17,943 nucleotides of DNA, taken from NCBI GenBank assembly GCA_022615475.1, contig JAKEGQ010000269.1, forward strand, positions 1-17,943, written 5' to 3'. The stretch comes from Candidatus Methylomirabilota bacterium. GTDB lineage: Bacteria; Methylomirabilota; Methylomirabilia; Methylomirabilales; CSP1-5. The position numbers were made by a program, and so were the translations under genes. The notes under the pieces are model-generated. The model saw only the letters and a list, made by a program, of their open reading frames with translations. It did no database searches and was not told where the DNA came from. The first letter of the stretch is position 1; each line of letters opens with the position of its first letter. Positions 1-6,250 of the stretch are shown here, one piece after another.

Positions 1-188
1 AGCCGCTCGTTCTGCCGCTGGGCCTGCTCGAGCTGCTCCCGGCTCTGCTGCAGGCGCGCCCGCACCAGCTCGAACTCCCGCGGCACCTGCTCCAGCCGGC
101 GCCGGACCTGGTACAGCTCCTCCTCGAGCCCCTTCACCTGGGCCTGGAGGGCCTCGATCTCGGCGTGGGATTTTTCTTTGTCCCGCAT
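1..188 (-). CDS. Partial N-terminus, coiled-coil protein, probably proteasome-associated ATPase (ARC/Mpa)
   Basis: Only the first 62 or so codons lie in the window; the gene runs off the left edge. The ATG at 188 is preceded by a clear Shine-Dalgarno (GAGGAAGGA). The peptide opens MRDKEKSHAEIEALQAQVKG and continues as a highly charged Glu/Gln/Arg/Leu heptad coiled coil ending in ...LEQAQRQNERL. Bacterial proteasome ATPases (ARC/Mpa) start with this kind of coiled coil, which captures Pup-tagged substrates ahead of OB and AAA domains, and the pattern of short R/Q/E blocks ending 'QNERL' is reminiscent of them. The diagnostic OB and AAA domains are outside the window, so another coiled-coil protein is possible. 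It lies downstream of folE on the same strand with a 267-bp gap and a possible promoter of its own. Confidence 0.55.
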   Translation of the reverse strand, partial: MRDKEKSHAEIEALQAQVKGLEEELYQVRRRLEQVPREFELVRARLQQSREQLEQAQRQNER

Positions 189-291
189 GCCCGGTCCTTC
201 CTCAGCTCCCCAGCGTGTTCTCCGCCTCCCCGCTTGCGGTGAGCCCCGTCGAACCGCCCACCAATCTCCACCACGGGAGGCCGGATGAGCT

Positions 292-321
292 AGTCTACCG
301 CACGCTCACTGCCGACTGCAA
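292..321 (-). promoter_or_regulatory. Possible sigma70-type promoter for the left-edge coiled-coil gene
   Basis: Read on the minus strand: TTGCAG (316-321), 18-bp spacer, TAGACT (292-297). It lies about 100 bp upstream of the ATG at 188. The rest of the 189-455 gap holds a 10-bp palindrome (TGAGGCCTCA, near 335-345) and no convincing ORF or T-tailed terminator. Both boxes deviate from consensus, so this is tentative. Confidence 0.35.
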
Positions 322-455
322 CTCCCATACCATGAGGCCTCACCTTCGGGAAAACCTCGTCATTCCAAGACCGACCCCCGCAGCGGGAGGCTCGCCTGCC
401 GAGAAAATGGTCGGCACCACCACCTGCTGCCTGAAAGAAACGCATCGTTTGCCCC

Positions 456-1055
456 TCACGGCTTGCGGTTGATGAGCTGAAGCATCTCGTTGCGGAACTC
501 CGGGCGCTTCTCGAAGACCCCCAGCATAGCGCTGGTCACCGCCTTGGAGTTCTGCTTCTCGACCCCCCGCATCATCATGCAGAAATGATAGGCCTCGATG
601 ATGACCCCCACGCCTCGTGGCTGCACCGCCTGCTTGAGGGTGTGAGCAATCTGCTGCGTCAACCGCTCCTGCACCTGAAGGCGCCTGCTGAACATCTCGA
701 CCAAGCGGACGATCTTACTCAGGCCGAGGACCTTGGTCTTCGGGAGGTAGGCCACGTGACACTTCCCGAAGAATGGGAGGAGGTGATGCTCGCACAGGCT
801 GAAGATGTCGATATCCTTCACCAGGACCATCTCGCCGTGCCCTTCTGTGAAGATGGCCCCGTTCAGGACCTCCGACAGATTTTTTCCGTACCCGGCGGTG
901 AGATACTTGAGCGCCTTGGCCATCCGCTCGGGCGTCTGGCGAAGCCCTTCCCGATGCGGATCCTCGCCTACCTCCTTGAGGAGGTCCCGGATGAGGCTCT
1001 GCAGGAAGGCATCCTGTTCCACCTCCCCCGATCCCTTTCGCCACCGATGCTGCAT
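456..1055 (-). CDS. folE: GTP cyclohydrolase I (FolE), type IA
   Basis: Converts GTP to 7,8-dihydroneopterin triphosphate plus formate, the first step of tetrahydrofolate and other pterin synthesis, in the cytoplasm as a homodecamer. The zinc-site motifs are present: CEHHLLPFFG (Cys and second His as ligands, about residues 88-97 from this start) and HFCMMMRGVEKQNS (third Cys). The family core GLSKIVRLVEMFSRRLQVQE RLTQQIA is intact in sequence. The frame stays open to a GTG at 1106, but that codon sits within or just after a TTGACA-17-GAGAAT promoter whose transcript would begin near 1102. The ATG at 1055 has GAGG six bases upstream and gives 199 residues, a normal family length. The gene appears monocistronic. 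Confidence 0.95.
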   Translation of the reverse strand: MQHRWRKGSGEVEQDAFLQSLIRDLLKEVGEDPHREGLRQTPERMAKALKYLTAGYGKNLSEVLNGAIFTEGHGEMVLVKDIDIFSLCEHHLLPFFGKCHVAYLPKTKVLGLSKIVRLVEMFSRRLQVQERLTQQIAHTLKQAVQPRGVGVIIEAYHFCMMMRGVEKQNSKAVTSAMLGVFEKRPEFRNEMLQLINRKP

Positions 1056-1108
1056 ACCTCGCCTCACCACAACACCTCGTCTGCAGACCTTTACCTCAAC
1101 AGCCACGT

Positions 1109-1137
1109 ATTCTCTCCCAGAAGATGAGCCGTGTCAA
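1109..1137 (-). promoter_or_regulatory. Probable folE promoter
   Basis: Read on the minus strand: a perfect -35 box TTGACA (1132-1137), 17-bp spacer, and -10 box GAGAAT (1109-1114). The predicted transcript start is near 1102, leaving a leader of about 47 nt before the ATG at 1055. This placement is the main argument against the longer GTG start at 1106. Confidence 0.6.
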
Positions 1138-1160
1138 CACCCGATCCGCCCCGGCATGCT

Positions 1161-1284
1161 AGAAAAGTACAGCGAGTGCAGAAGGCGAAACTACAGGGGG
1201 TGCAGAAAGTACAACGTACAGCGAGTGCAGGCGTGCAGAAGAGAAAAATGCGCAGGAAGTGCAGAAGGTGCGGAAAGTGTGGGA
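1161..1284. repeat. Degenerate short-period repeat region (GTGCAGAAR-like)
   Basis: On the plus strand this stretch is built from decayed units close to GTGCAGAAG/GTACAGCGA, roughly 9-12 bp apart. It includes an exact 15-bp direct repeat, GTACAGCGAGTGCAG, at 1167-1181 and 1216-1230 (49 bp apart). It is strongly purine-rich on the plus strand. It lies between the 3' end of the tRNA gene and the folE promoter, both read on minus, and contains no credible gene. The origin is not clear: a decaying microsatellite or a family of small intergenic repeats would both fit. Confidence 0.6.
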
Positions 1285-1286
1285 AA

Positions 1287-1361
<75 letters not shown>

Positions 1362-1373
1362 CACGCCCTTAAA

Positions 1374-1401
1374 TCTATAGCCGAGGTGGACCGCCTGTCA
1401 A
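1374..1401 (-). promoter_or_regulatory. Promoter of the tRNA-Gly gene
   Basis: Read on the minus strand: perfect TTGACA (1396-1401), 16-bp spacer, TATAGA (1374-1379). The -10 box ends 12 bp before the mature tRNA 5' end, so the transcript would have almost no leader. It lies between the stop of the lipoprotein gene (1427) and the tRNA. Confidence 0.7.
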
Positions 1402-1426
1402 CGGCGAAGTAGTCCTAGAGATGAGA

Positions 1427-1852
1427 TTAAATGTCCTCCTCCTGGAAATTCGTCACGCGCCACCCCTCCTTGACCTTGGTGGTCGAGATAAAGGCACGCC
1501 TCTTCATCACCAGGCGGTCCACCGAGATGACCAGGTCGTAGACGAAGAAGACCCGGTCCGCCCCCGACTTTCGGGTTGTATGTAGGGTGAAGGAGACTTC
1601 GCGGCCCGGTGTCCCGTCCGGTCGCGGAGCCCCCTGCACTAGCTGCTCCTCATCTTCGATCTTGGCTCGGGCCAGCCCGTCCGCCAACGCTTTGGCGCCG
1701 GGAAGATCAGGACGGACGTAGTATCGCTCGACGAAGCTCTGGGCAACCGACTCGGGACTTTCCGCGGGGGAGCAGGCAACACAGACTAGGAATGTGGCCA
1801 AGCAGAGTCCGAGTCCCTTGTATACGATCCTCATCTTCCGTTCAGTTGCCAT
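1427..1852 (-). CDS. Putative exported lipoprotein of unknown function
   Basis: About 141 residues from ATG 1852; alternatives are ATG 1834 and GTG 1879. The N-terminus has a basic region (ERKMR..YK), a hydrophobic stretch GLGLCLATFLVCVA, then a Cys followed by SPAESPE. This resembles a lipoprotein signal, although the -3 position (Cys) is not canonical. The remaining roughly 110 residues (SVAQSFVERYY..., ending WRVTNFQEEDI) have the size and feel of an NTF2/DUF4878-like exported domain: an N-terminal 'AQSFVERYY' helix and alternating strands. That assignment is inference. ATG 1852 lies five bases after the stop codon of the small membrane peptide upstream, suggesting translational coupling. 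It is probably the last gene of the nucleotidyltransferase operon. Confidence 0.75.
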   Translation of the reverse strand: MATERKMRIVYKGLGLCLATFLVCVACSPAESPESVAQSFVERYYVRPDLPGAKALADGLARAKIEDEEQLVQGAPRPDGTPGREVSFTLHTTRKSGADRVFFVYDLVISVDRLVMKRRAFISTTKVKEGWRVTNFQEEDI

Positions 1853-1857
1853 ACCGA

Positions 1858-2007
1858 TCACCGCCCTGGCAAAGAACACCAGGAGATCAGGACGATGAGC
1901 AATAGGAGACCCAGGAATCCCAGGCCCAGGTGCCGCAGTCCCACCCGGCGCGCTTTCTCCCCCACCACCTCATTCTCTCGCCCTTCCCTGTTGTCGCTGA
2001 TCCCCAT
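1858..2007 (-). CDS. Small single-span membrane peptide (49 aa)
   Basis: An ORF of 49 codons starting at ATG 2007 (or the adjoining GTG at 2010). A weak GAGTGG ribosome site lies upstream. The N-terminal half is polar and charged (SDNREGRENEVVGEKARR). The C-terminal half is a single transmembrane segment, HLGLGFLGLLLLIVLISW, ending CSLPGR. The predicted topology is N-in with a short outside tail. The gap to the upstream nucleotidyltransferase stop is 37 bp, and the stop codon is five bases from the lipoprotein ATG. Packing between two co-directional genes and the well-formed hydrophobic segment support a real gene. Function is unknown. Confidence 0.55.
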   Translation of the reverse strand: MGISDNREGRENEVVGEKARRVGLRHLGLGFLGLLLLIVLISWCSLPGR

Positions 2008-2044
2008 CACGCAGGGCCACTCATATCATCCCTGTCCTCAAAGA

Positions 2045-3529
2045 TCAAGGCGCTCCACCCCGCTCGAACTCCCCCCGCAAGGCGTGCAGATGACGCCTGA
2101 GATACCGTAGGGCTTCCTCTTTGGTCCGGAGCGAGCCGATGGCTGCCTCCTCTTGAAGTCGCTCCAACAGGAATCCCACAAAGGGTCCGGGGGTGAGGTC
2201 CATCCGCGCCATCAGCTCATGGCCGTCGACCAAGGATGCCCGCCCGCCCGTGTACCTGCCCACTCGAATCCTCTTGCGCTGGAATGCGAGCATCTCCTGG
2301 ACAAAACGGAGGCGGGCGCAAAAGGCCCTTCCCTCCCGTCCGTAGGTGGCCCGGATATCGGCCAGCGAGAGGATGAGGCAATCGGCGGCGAGGGGCCCCA
2401 AGTCCCGCCAGAACCGGTAACGCGCCCCGGGGGTGATGGTCTTGGCCTGCTCCAGGAAGAAGGGACGGAGGTGCTCTCGCACCAGGGTCACCGCCATCGC
2501 CGAGGCCCGCGAGCCCAAGCGCAGGCGGTGACAGATCCCTTCAGCGATGCCCGCCCCTCTTTCGGCGTGGTCCAGGAAACGGATCCGCCCCTCTTCGGTC
2601 GAACGGGTCTCCGGTTTGCCCACGTCATGGAGGAGGGCTGCAAAGCGGAGAAGGGCCTGTCGGCTGATTCCCCCTTCCACTTCAGCTTTCAATGATCCGA
2701 TGAGGAGGGCCGCTTGGCGTGAGAAGAGTTTCGGCAGTCGATTGAGGATTCCGTCAAGGGACCGGACCGTTTCCAGGGAGTGGGTAAGCACATCAAAACG
2801 ATGAGGTGGACCTTGCAGACACCCTCGCATCCCCCGGGTCTCGGGAAGGAGGACCTCAAGGAGTCTGAGGTCATCCATGGCGGTTAGCCAGCGGCCAGCG
2901 ACGGAAGAGTTGAGAATCCCAAAAAACTCTTCCCGAAGCCGTTCCGGTGCGACACGGCCGAGCAAGGGAGCATGCTGGCGGATCGCCTGGGCCGTGGTTT
3001 CGCCGATGGCGAACGAGAGTTGAGCAGCGAGGCGGACACTCCGCAGGAGACGCAGGGGGTCTTCGGCGAGCACCTGGGGACCACCCACTCGGATCTGCTT
3101 CTCTCTCAGGTCCCTGAGACCCCCGGTGGGATCGATGAGTTCGGGCGGATCCTGGCTGAGAGAGATGCCCAGCGCGTTGATCGTGAAGTCCCGGCACCTG
3201 AGGTCTTCGACAATACTCTCTCCGCGGAGAGGAGCGATGTCCACCTGCACTCGCTTTCCTCTCCGGGAAAACACGACCCGATGGACCCCCTCGGCGAAGC
3301 CGATCAGTCGGCCGGCAAAGGCGTGCCGGAGGGCTGCACCCAAAGAAGCGGGTTCGGGAGAGACCAGGTCGATGTCGAGGCCCTCTGGGCCCTTCAGGAG
3401 GGCGTTACGCACAAAGCCGCCGACGAGGTAGACCGGGAGCAGGTCCCGTTCTGCCGCTACCTGAGCCACCTCCCGCAGCAGCGGATGATCCCGAACTCGA
3501 CGGAGGGCGCGCTCAACCCCTCGGTTCAT
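2045..3529 (-). CDS. CCA tRNA nucleotidyltransferase / poly(A) polymerase family protein with HD domain
   Basis: A class II nucleotidyltransferase of 494 residues. Head domain: LVGGFVRNALL (35-45), the metal-binding DID at 52-54, RCRDFTINALG (111-121) and IDPTGGLRDL (132-141). Nucleotide and RNA-binding neck: EDPLRLLRSVRLAA (156-169) and PERLREEF (195-202). A C-terminal HD phosphohydrolase-type domain follows, with H250, H301-D302 in LLHDVGKPET, and H321. Such enzymes add or repair the tRNA 3' CCA, or polyadenylate RNA; sequence reading alone does not separate the two. The usual GGxVRD motif reads GGFVRN here (N42). The ATG at 3529 has only a weak ribosome site, and a promoter candidate would make the mRNA nearly leaderless. 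It heads a likely operon with the small membrane peptide and lipoprotein. Confidence 0.9.
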   Translation of the reverse strand: MNRGVERALRRVRDHPLLREVAQVAAERDLLPVYLVGGFVRNALLKGPEGLDIDLVSPEPASLGAALRHAFAGRLIGFAEGVHRVVFSRRGKRVQVDIAPLRGESIVEDLRCRDFTINALGISLSQDPPELIDPTGGLRDLREKQIRVGGPQVLAEDPLRLLRSVRLAAQLSFAIGETTAQAIRQHAPLLGRVAPERLREEFFGILNSSVAGRWLTAMDDLRLLEVLLPETRGMRGCLQGPPHRFDVLTHSLETVRSLDGILNRLPKLFSRQAALLIGSLKAEVEGGISRQALLRFAALLHDVGKPETRSTEEGRIRFLDHAERGAGIAEGICHRLRLGSRASAMAVTLVREHLRPFFLEQAKTITPGARYRFWRDLGPLAADCLILSLADIRATYGREGRAFCARLRFVQEMLAFQRKRIRVGRYTGGRASLVDGHELMARMDLTPGPFVGFLLERLQEEAAIGSLRTKEEALRYLRRHLHALRGEFERGGAP

Positions 3530-3535
3530 CGCTTC

Positions 3536-3565
3536 ACCCTAAGGGAGGCAGAACACGGATGTCAA
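3536..3565 (-). promoter_or_regulatory. Possible promoter of the nucleotidyltransferase operon
   Basis: Read on the minus strand: perfect TTGACA (3560-3565), 18-bp spacer, TAGGGT (3536-3541). The -10 box is poor, and the predicted start coincides with the ATG at 3529, so if real the message is leaderless. Confidence 0.35.
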
Positions 3566-3600
3566 CACGGCGCTTCACCCCTCGGCACCCCGAAAACTGC

Positions 3601-3629
3601 TTGACGGCGCGGAGCGTCAGGTTTACCCT
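3601..3629 (+). promoter_or_regulatory. Possible promoter for the DUF1858-cysE pair
   Basis: TTGACG (3601-3606), 17-bp spacer, TACCCT (3624-3629). It lies about 50 bp upstream of the ATG at 3680 in the divergent intergenic region. The -35 is strong and the -10 weak. Confidence 0.4.
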
Positions 3630-3679
3630 TACAACAGTTCGGCCCGTGGACACGAACGGGTCATCAGAGGGGAGGCGGG

Positions 3680-3883
3680 ATGCGGATCGATAGGAAGATG
3701 AAGATCGAAGATGTCGTCCAGACATATCCGGAGACCATCTCGGTCTTCAGCCGTTACGGGGTGGCCTGTCTGAGCTGCTCCGCGGCCAGTTATGACAACA
3801 TCGAGGTCGGGGCCAAGGTCCACGGCATCGATGTCGACCAGCTCCTGGCCGACCTGAACGCCACCATCATCGCACGAAACTGA
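3680..3883 (+). CDS. DUF1858 domain protein (small CxxC protein)
   Basis: 67 residues, starting at an ATG with GGAGG four bases upstream. It matches the DUF1858 pattern: a short helix (MKIEDVVQTYPETISVFSRYG), the CLSC motif (residues 30-33, in VACLSCSAASYDNIEVGAKVHG), and a final helix with IDVDQLLADLNA. DUF1858 domains occur alone or fused to ScdA/RIC- and hybrid-cluster-type proteins and are generally linked with iron-sulfur or redox chemistry, but the biochemical role of stand-alone members is not established. It sits 68 bp upstream of cysE on the same strand, which suggests cotranscription. Confidence 0.88.
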   Translation: MRIDRKMKIEDVVQTYPETISVFSRYGVACLSCSAASYDNIEVGAKVHGIDVDQLLADLNATIIARN

Positions 3884-3951
3884 ACGGTTCGCGATTCCGC
3901 TCGGCCCCTTGCGCGGACCGGCGGGGATCGATTCTCTGAGAGAGGGTTCCA

Positions 3952-4641
3952 ATGTTCGAAACGCTCCGACGGGACATCCAGGCTGCCTGGGACCGTGATC
4001 CTGCCGTCCGAAGTACGCTCGAGATCATTCTCTGCTATCCCGGCCTGCACGCCGTGTGGCTGCATCGGGTGGCGCATTGGTTCTGGAACCGGGGACTGCG
4101 CCTCATCGGCCGGTTCACCTCCCATCTGAACCGCTTCCTGACCGGGATCGAGATCCACCCCGCGGCCCGCCTCGGCCCGGGGCTCTTTATCGACCACGGC
4201 ATGGGGGTGGTGATCGGCGAGACGAGCGAGGTCGGCGAGAATGTCACCATCTATCAGGGGGTGACGTTGGGGGGCACCAGCTTGGAACGCAAGAAACGGC
4301 ATCCCACGATCGGCAATAACGTCATCATCGGGAGCGGGGCGAAGATCCTCGGACCCTTCGTGGTCGGGGCCAACAGCAAGATCGGCTCGGGCTCGGTGGT
4401 GGTTAAGGAGGTGCCGCCCAACTCGGTCGTGGTCGGAGTTCCGGGGCGGGTGATCTTCCGGGACGGCAAGAAGGTGACCGACATGGACTTCGATTGGACC
4501 AACCTCCCGGACCCGGTGGCTCAAGCCCTGCAGTGCCTCCTCGATCGTGTTGACGATCTGCAGAAGGAACTGGAAGAGCTGAAAGCCCGCGTGCCCCAGG
4601 ACGCCCCGGCCGACTTCTCACTCACCCGCCGCAAGGGCTGA
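3952..4641 (+). CDS. cysE: Serine O-acetyltransferase
   Basis: Transfers acetyl from acetyl-CoA to L-serine, giving O-acetylserine, the carbon acceptor for cysteine synthesis; cytoplasmic. Residues 1-60 form the short N-terminal helical domain (FETLRRDIQAAWDRDPAVRS). A left-handed beta-helix of hexapeptide repeats follows (about 66-165). Catalytic-site residues are visible in FIDHGMGVVIGET (D81, H82) and in KKRHPTIG (H117), with the family stretch YQGVTLGGTS. An acidic coiled-coil tail (about 192-214) extends beyond the compact, EpsC-like form. A GAGAGAGGG ribosome site precedes the ATG. The following 137 bp (4642-4778) separates it from a convergent gene; I see no convincing terminator there. 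Confidence 0.95.
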   Translation: MFETLRRDIQAAWDRDPAVRSTLEIILCYPGLHAVWLHRVAHWFWNRGLRLIGRFTSHLNRFLTGIEIHPAARLGPGLFIDHGMGVVIGETSEVGENVTIYQGVTLGGTSLERKKRHPTIGNNVIIGSGAKILGPFVVGANSKIGSGSVVVKEVPPNSVVVGVPGRVIFRDGKKVTDMDFDWTNLPDPVAQALQCLLDRVDDLQKELEELKARVPQDAPADFSLTRRKG

Positions 4642-4778
4642 TCCCTTCCACACTTTTCTCAACACCAACCCGACGAGTGCCGTTCCAACTGTTTGCGTCA
4701 ACTCGCTTGTCACACACGCCCACAACCGTTGCAACAAAGGCACGCAGATCAAATGAGGCTGGGCAAGTTGAAACGGTA

Positions 4779-6122
4779 CTAGAGAGACTGCGTGGACACA
4801 TCGAGGCTCTCTCGCGGGTCCACCTTAAAAAAGACTAATCCAGACAAGAGCTTTGGATAAAAATAGGTGGACTTGGGTGGAAGCCGCTGTCCGGTGCTCA
4901 CCGTTGCCGCGATCTGGGTCACGGGGATCGGCTTGAGAAAAAAGGCGGCGGCCGCACGGCCGTGCTGCACCTCGCGAACGGCGACCTCCTCGTCCTGCGT
5001 AAACCTGATCATCTCCGGATCCTTGAGCTGAAGAAGCCTCTGGAAGATCAAATCCTGCAGGACGACCACATCGAGCATGTGAGCACCGCGAGGCTCGCCG
5101 CCTCCCGTAAGTCGCTCCACCACGCCGGGATCCTTCAAGGTCAAAAGGGTAAATGTCTCGCCCCCGGTGTAGAGACCAAAGACATGCCCTCGATGCCCCC
5201 GCTCCTCCATCTCGTCGAGACATTTTTGGAGGCCGCCCCCCCTGTGCCCGATCACCCTCTCCTCGCGAGAAAAGTGGGGCTCGAGAAGTCTGAGAATCTC
5301 CGATCCGGCACGCCAATCGGCCCGGATGAGCCGATGCGTCGGGAGGGTCGTGAGCCCCCCATCCTCTATGCTCACCAGGGTCATCATGACAAAGTTGTAC
5401 GCCTTCTCGGGGTCTCCCGTGGCGTCGGCCCGCCGCATCTCCTCCTGGAAGGTGAGGGCGGTTTCATACCGGTGGTGCCCATCGGCGATAAAGAGGGGCC
5501 GGTCACGAAAGGCCGTGATGAGTCGGTCAATGGCGTCGGATTGCTGCAGGAGCCACAGTCGGTGTCGAACGCCCGCCTCATCCCCGAAATCACACAGCGG
5601 ATCGGTCCGGGTGGCCGAGCGGAGCACGTCGGTGATCGATCCCGACGGTCCCGGATAAAAGCAGAAGATCTGTTCAAGATTCACCGGGAGGGCCTGCATC
5701 AGCCTGAGCCGATCCGCCTTCGGAGCCGGCATGGTCCGTTCGTGGGGAAAGACGATGCGCGCGTCGTACTCCTCCAGGCCGACAGCCCCGATGAGCCCCG
5801 TCCGGACTCGCCGCTCTCCCCGCTTCCAGGGATACTGCTGCTCGTAGACGTAGAAGGCGGGTGCACTCTCCCGGAGAAGAATGCCTGTTTCTTCCCACTC
5901 CTGAAAATACCGGCGGGCCCGCAGATACCGGTTCTCGACCGCATCATCGCCCGTTCGGTCCTCCCCAAGAATGAGACGGATCACATTATGCGGGTGGCGG
6001 CGATGGAGTTCGCGTCGGAGTTCGTCGGGAATCACATCGTACGGGGGAGAGACGACTGGCCTCAGATCTCCGACCTTCTCCATATTGTACCGATACCCCC
6101 GAAAGGGACGGAGACGGGCCAC
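4779..6122 (-). CDS. DUF1015 family protein
   Basis: 447 residues from the GTG at 6122, chosen because GGAGG lies five bases upstream and the protein then begins in the family's usual way (ARLRPFRGYRYNMEKVGDL). The longer frame to TTG 6161 runs into an intergenic repeat. DUF1015 landmarks are SPPYDVI (about 25-31), FPHERTMPAPKADRL (about 125-139) and FIADGHHRYETAL (about 211-223); the last looks like an active or ligand-binding loop. The family is widespread, cytosolic and of unsettled function. It lies 122 bp downstream of the FG-GAP gene on the same strand, separated by the inverted-repeat block. Nothing in the neighbourhood fixes its substrate. Confidence 0.9.
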   Translation of the reverse strand: MARLRPFRGYRYNMEKVGDLRPVVSPPYDVIPDELRRELHRRHPHNVIRLILGEDRTGDDAVENRYLRARRYFQEWEETGILLRESAPAFYVYEQQYPWKRGERRVRTGLIGAVGLEEYDARIVFPHERTMPAPKADRLRLMQALPVNLEQIFCFYPGPSGSITDVLRSATRTDPLCDFGDEAGVRHRLWLLQQSDAIDRLITAFRDRPLFIADGHHRYETALTFQEEMRRADATGDPEKAYNFVMMTLVSIEDGGLTTLPTHRLIRADWRAGSEILRLLEPHFSREERVIGHRGGGLQKCLDEMEERGHRGHVFGLYTGGETFTLLTLKDPGVVERLTGGGEPRGAHMLDVVVLQDLIFQRLLQLKDPEMIRFTQDEEVAVREVQHGRAAAAFFLKPIPVTQIAATVSTGQRLPPKSTYFYPKLLSGLVFFKVDPRESLDVSTQSL

Positions 6123-6138
6123 GCGCACCTCCAAGACG

Positions 6139-6250
6139 GGTGACTGGCGGTTGGTGACCAATAAACGGTGGCTGGTGGCCGGTGACTAGTGATTGGTGGC
6201 TCGTGTTCTTCACTGACCACTATTCACTAACCACCAATCATTAATCACTT
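6139..6250. repeat. Intergenic TGGTGACT-type repeat block with inverted repeat
   Basis: A patch made of variants of GGTGACTGG/GGTTGGTGAC/GGTGGCTGG on the left and their complements (CACTGACCAC, CACTAACCACCAATCA) on the right. The best arms are TGATTGGTGG (6190-6199) and CCACCAATCA (6231-6240), a perfect 10-bp inverted repeat around 31 bp, extendable to 12 bp with one mismatch. It fills the gap between the FG-GAP gene and the DUF1015 gene and overlaps the last codons of the former. It could form a large transcript hairpin. There is no T-tract, so a classical terminator is unlikely. Confidence 0.65.

Noticed and set aside
1056..1106. Longer FolE start at GTG 1106
   Set aside because: It sits inside or at the edge of a TTGACA-17-GAGAAT promoter, while ATG 1055 has its own ribosome site and gives a normal length.
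585..1127. Long plus-strand reading frame opposite folE
   Set aside because: Shadow of the folE codons on a GC-rich strand; no ribosome site and no recognisable protein pattern.
4642..4778. Terminator between convergent cysE and DUF1015 genes
   Set aside because: No stem of useful length with a T-tract on either strand.
4962..6143. Long plus-strand reading frame (393 codons) opposite the DUF1015 gene
   Set aside because: Antisense shadow; the minus frame carries clear family motifs.
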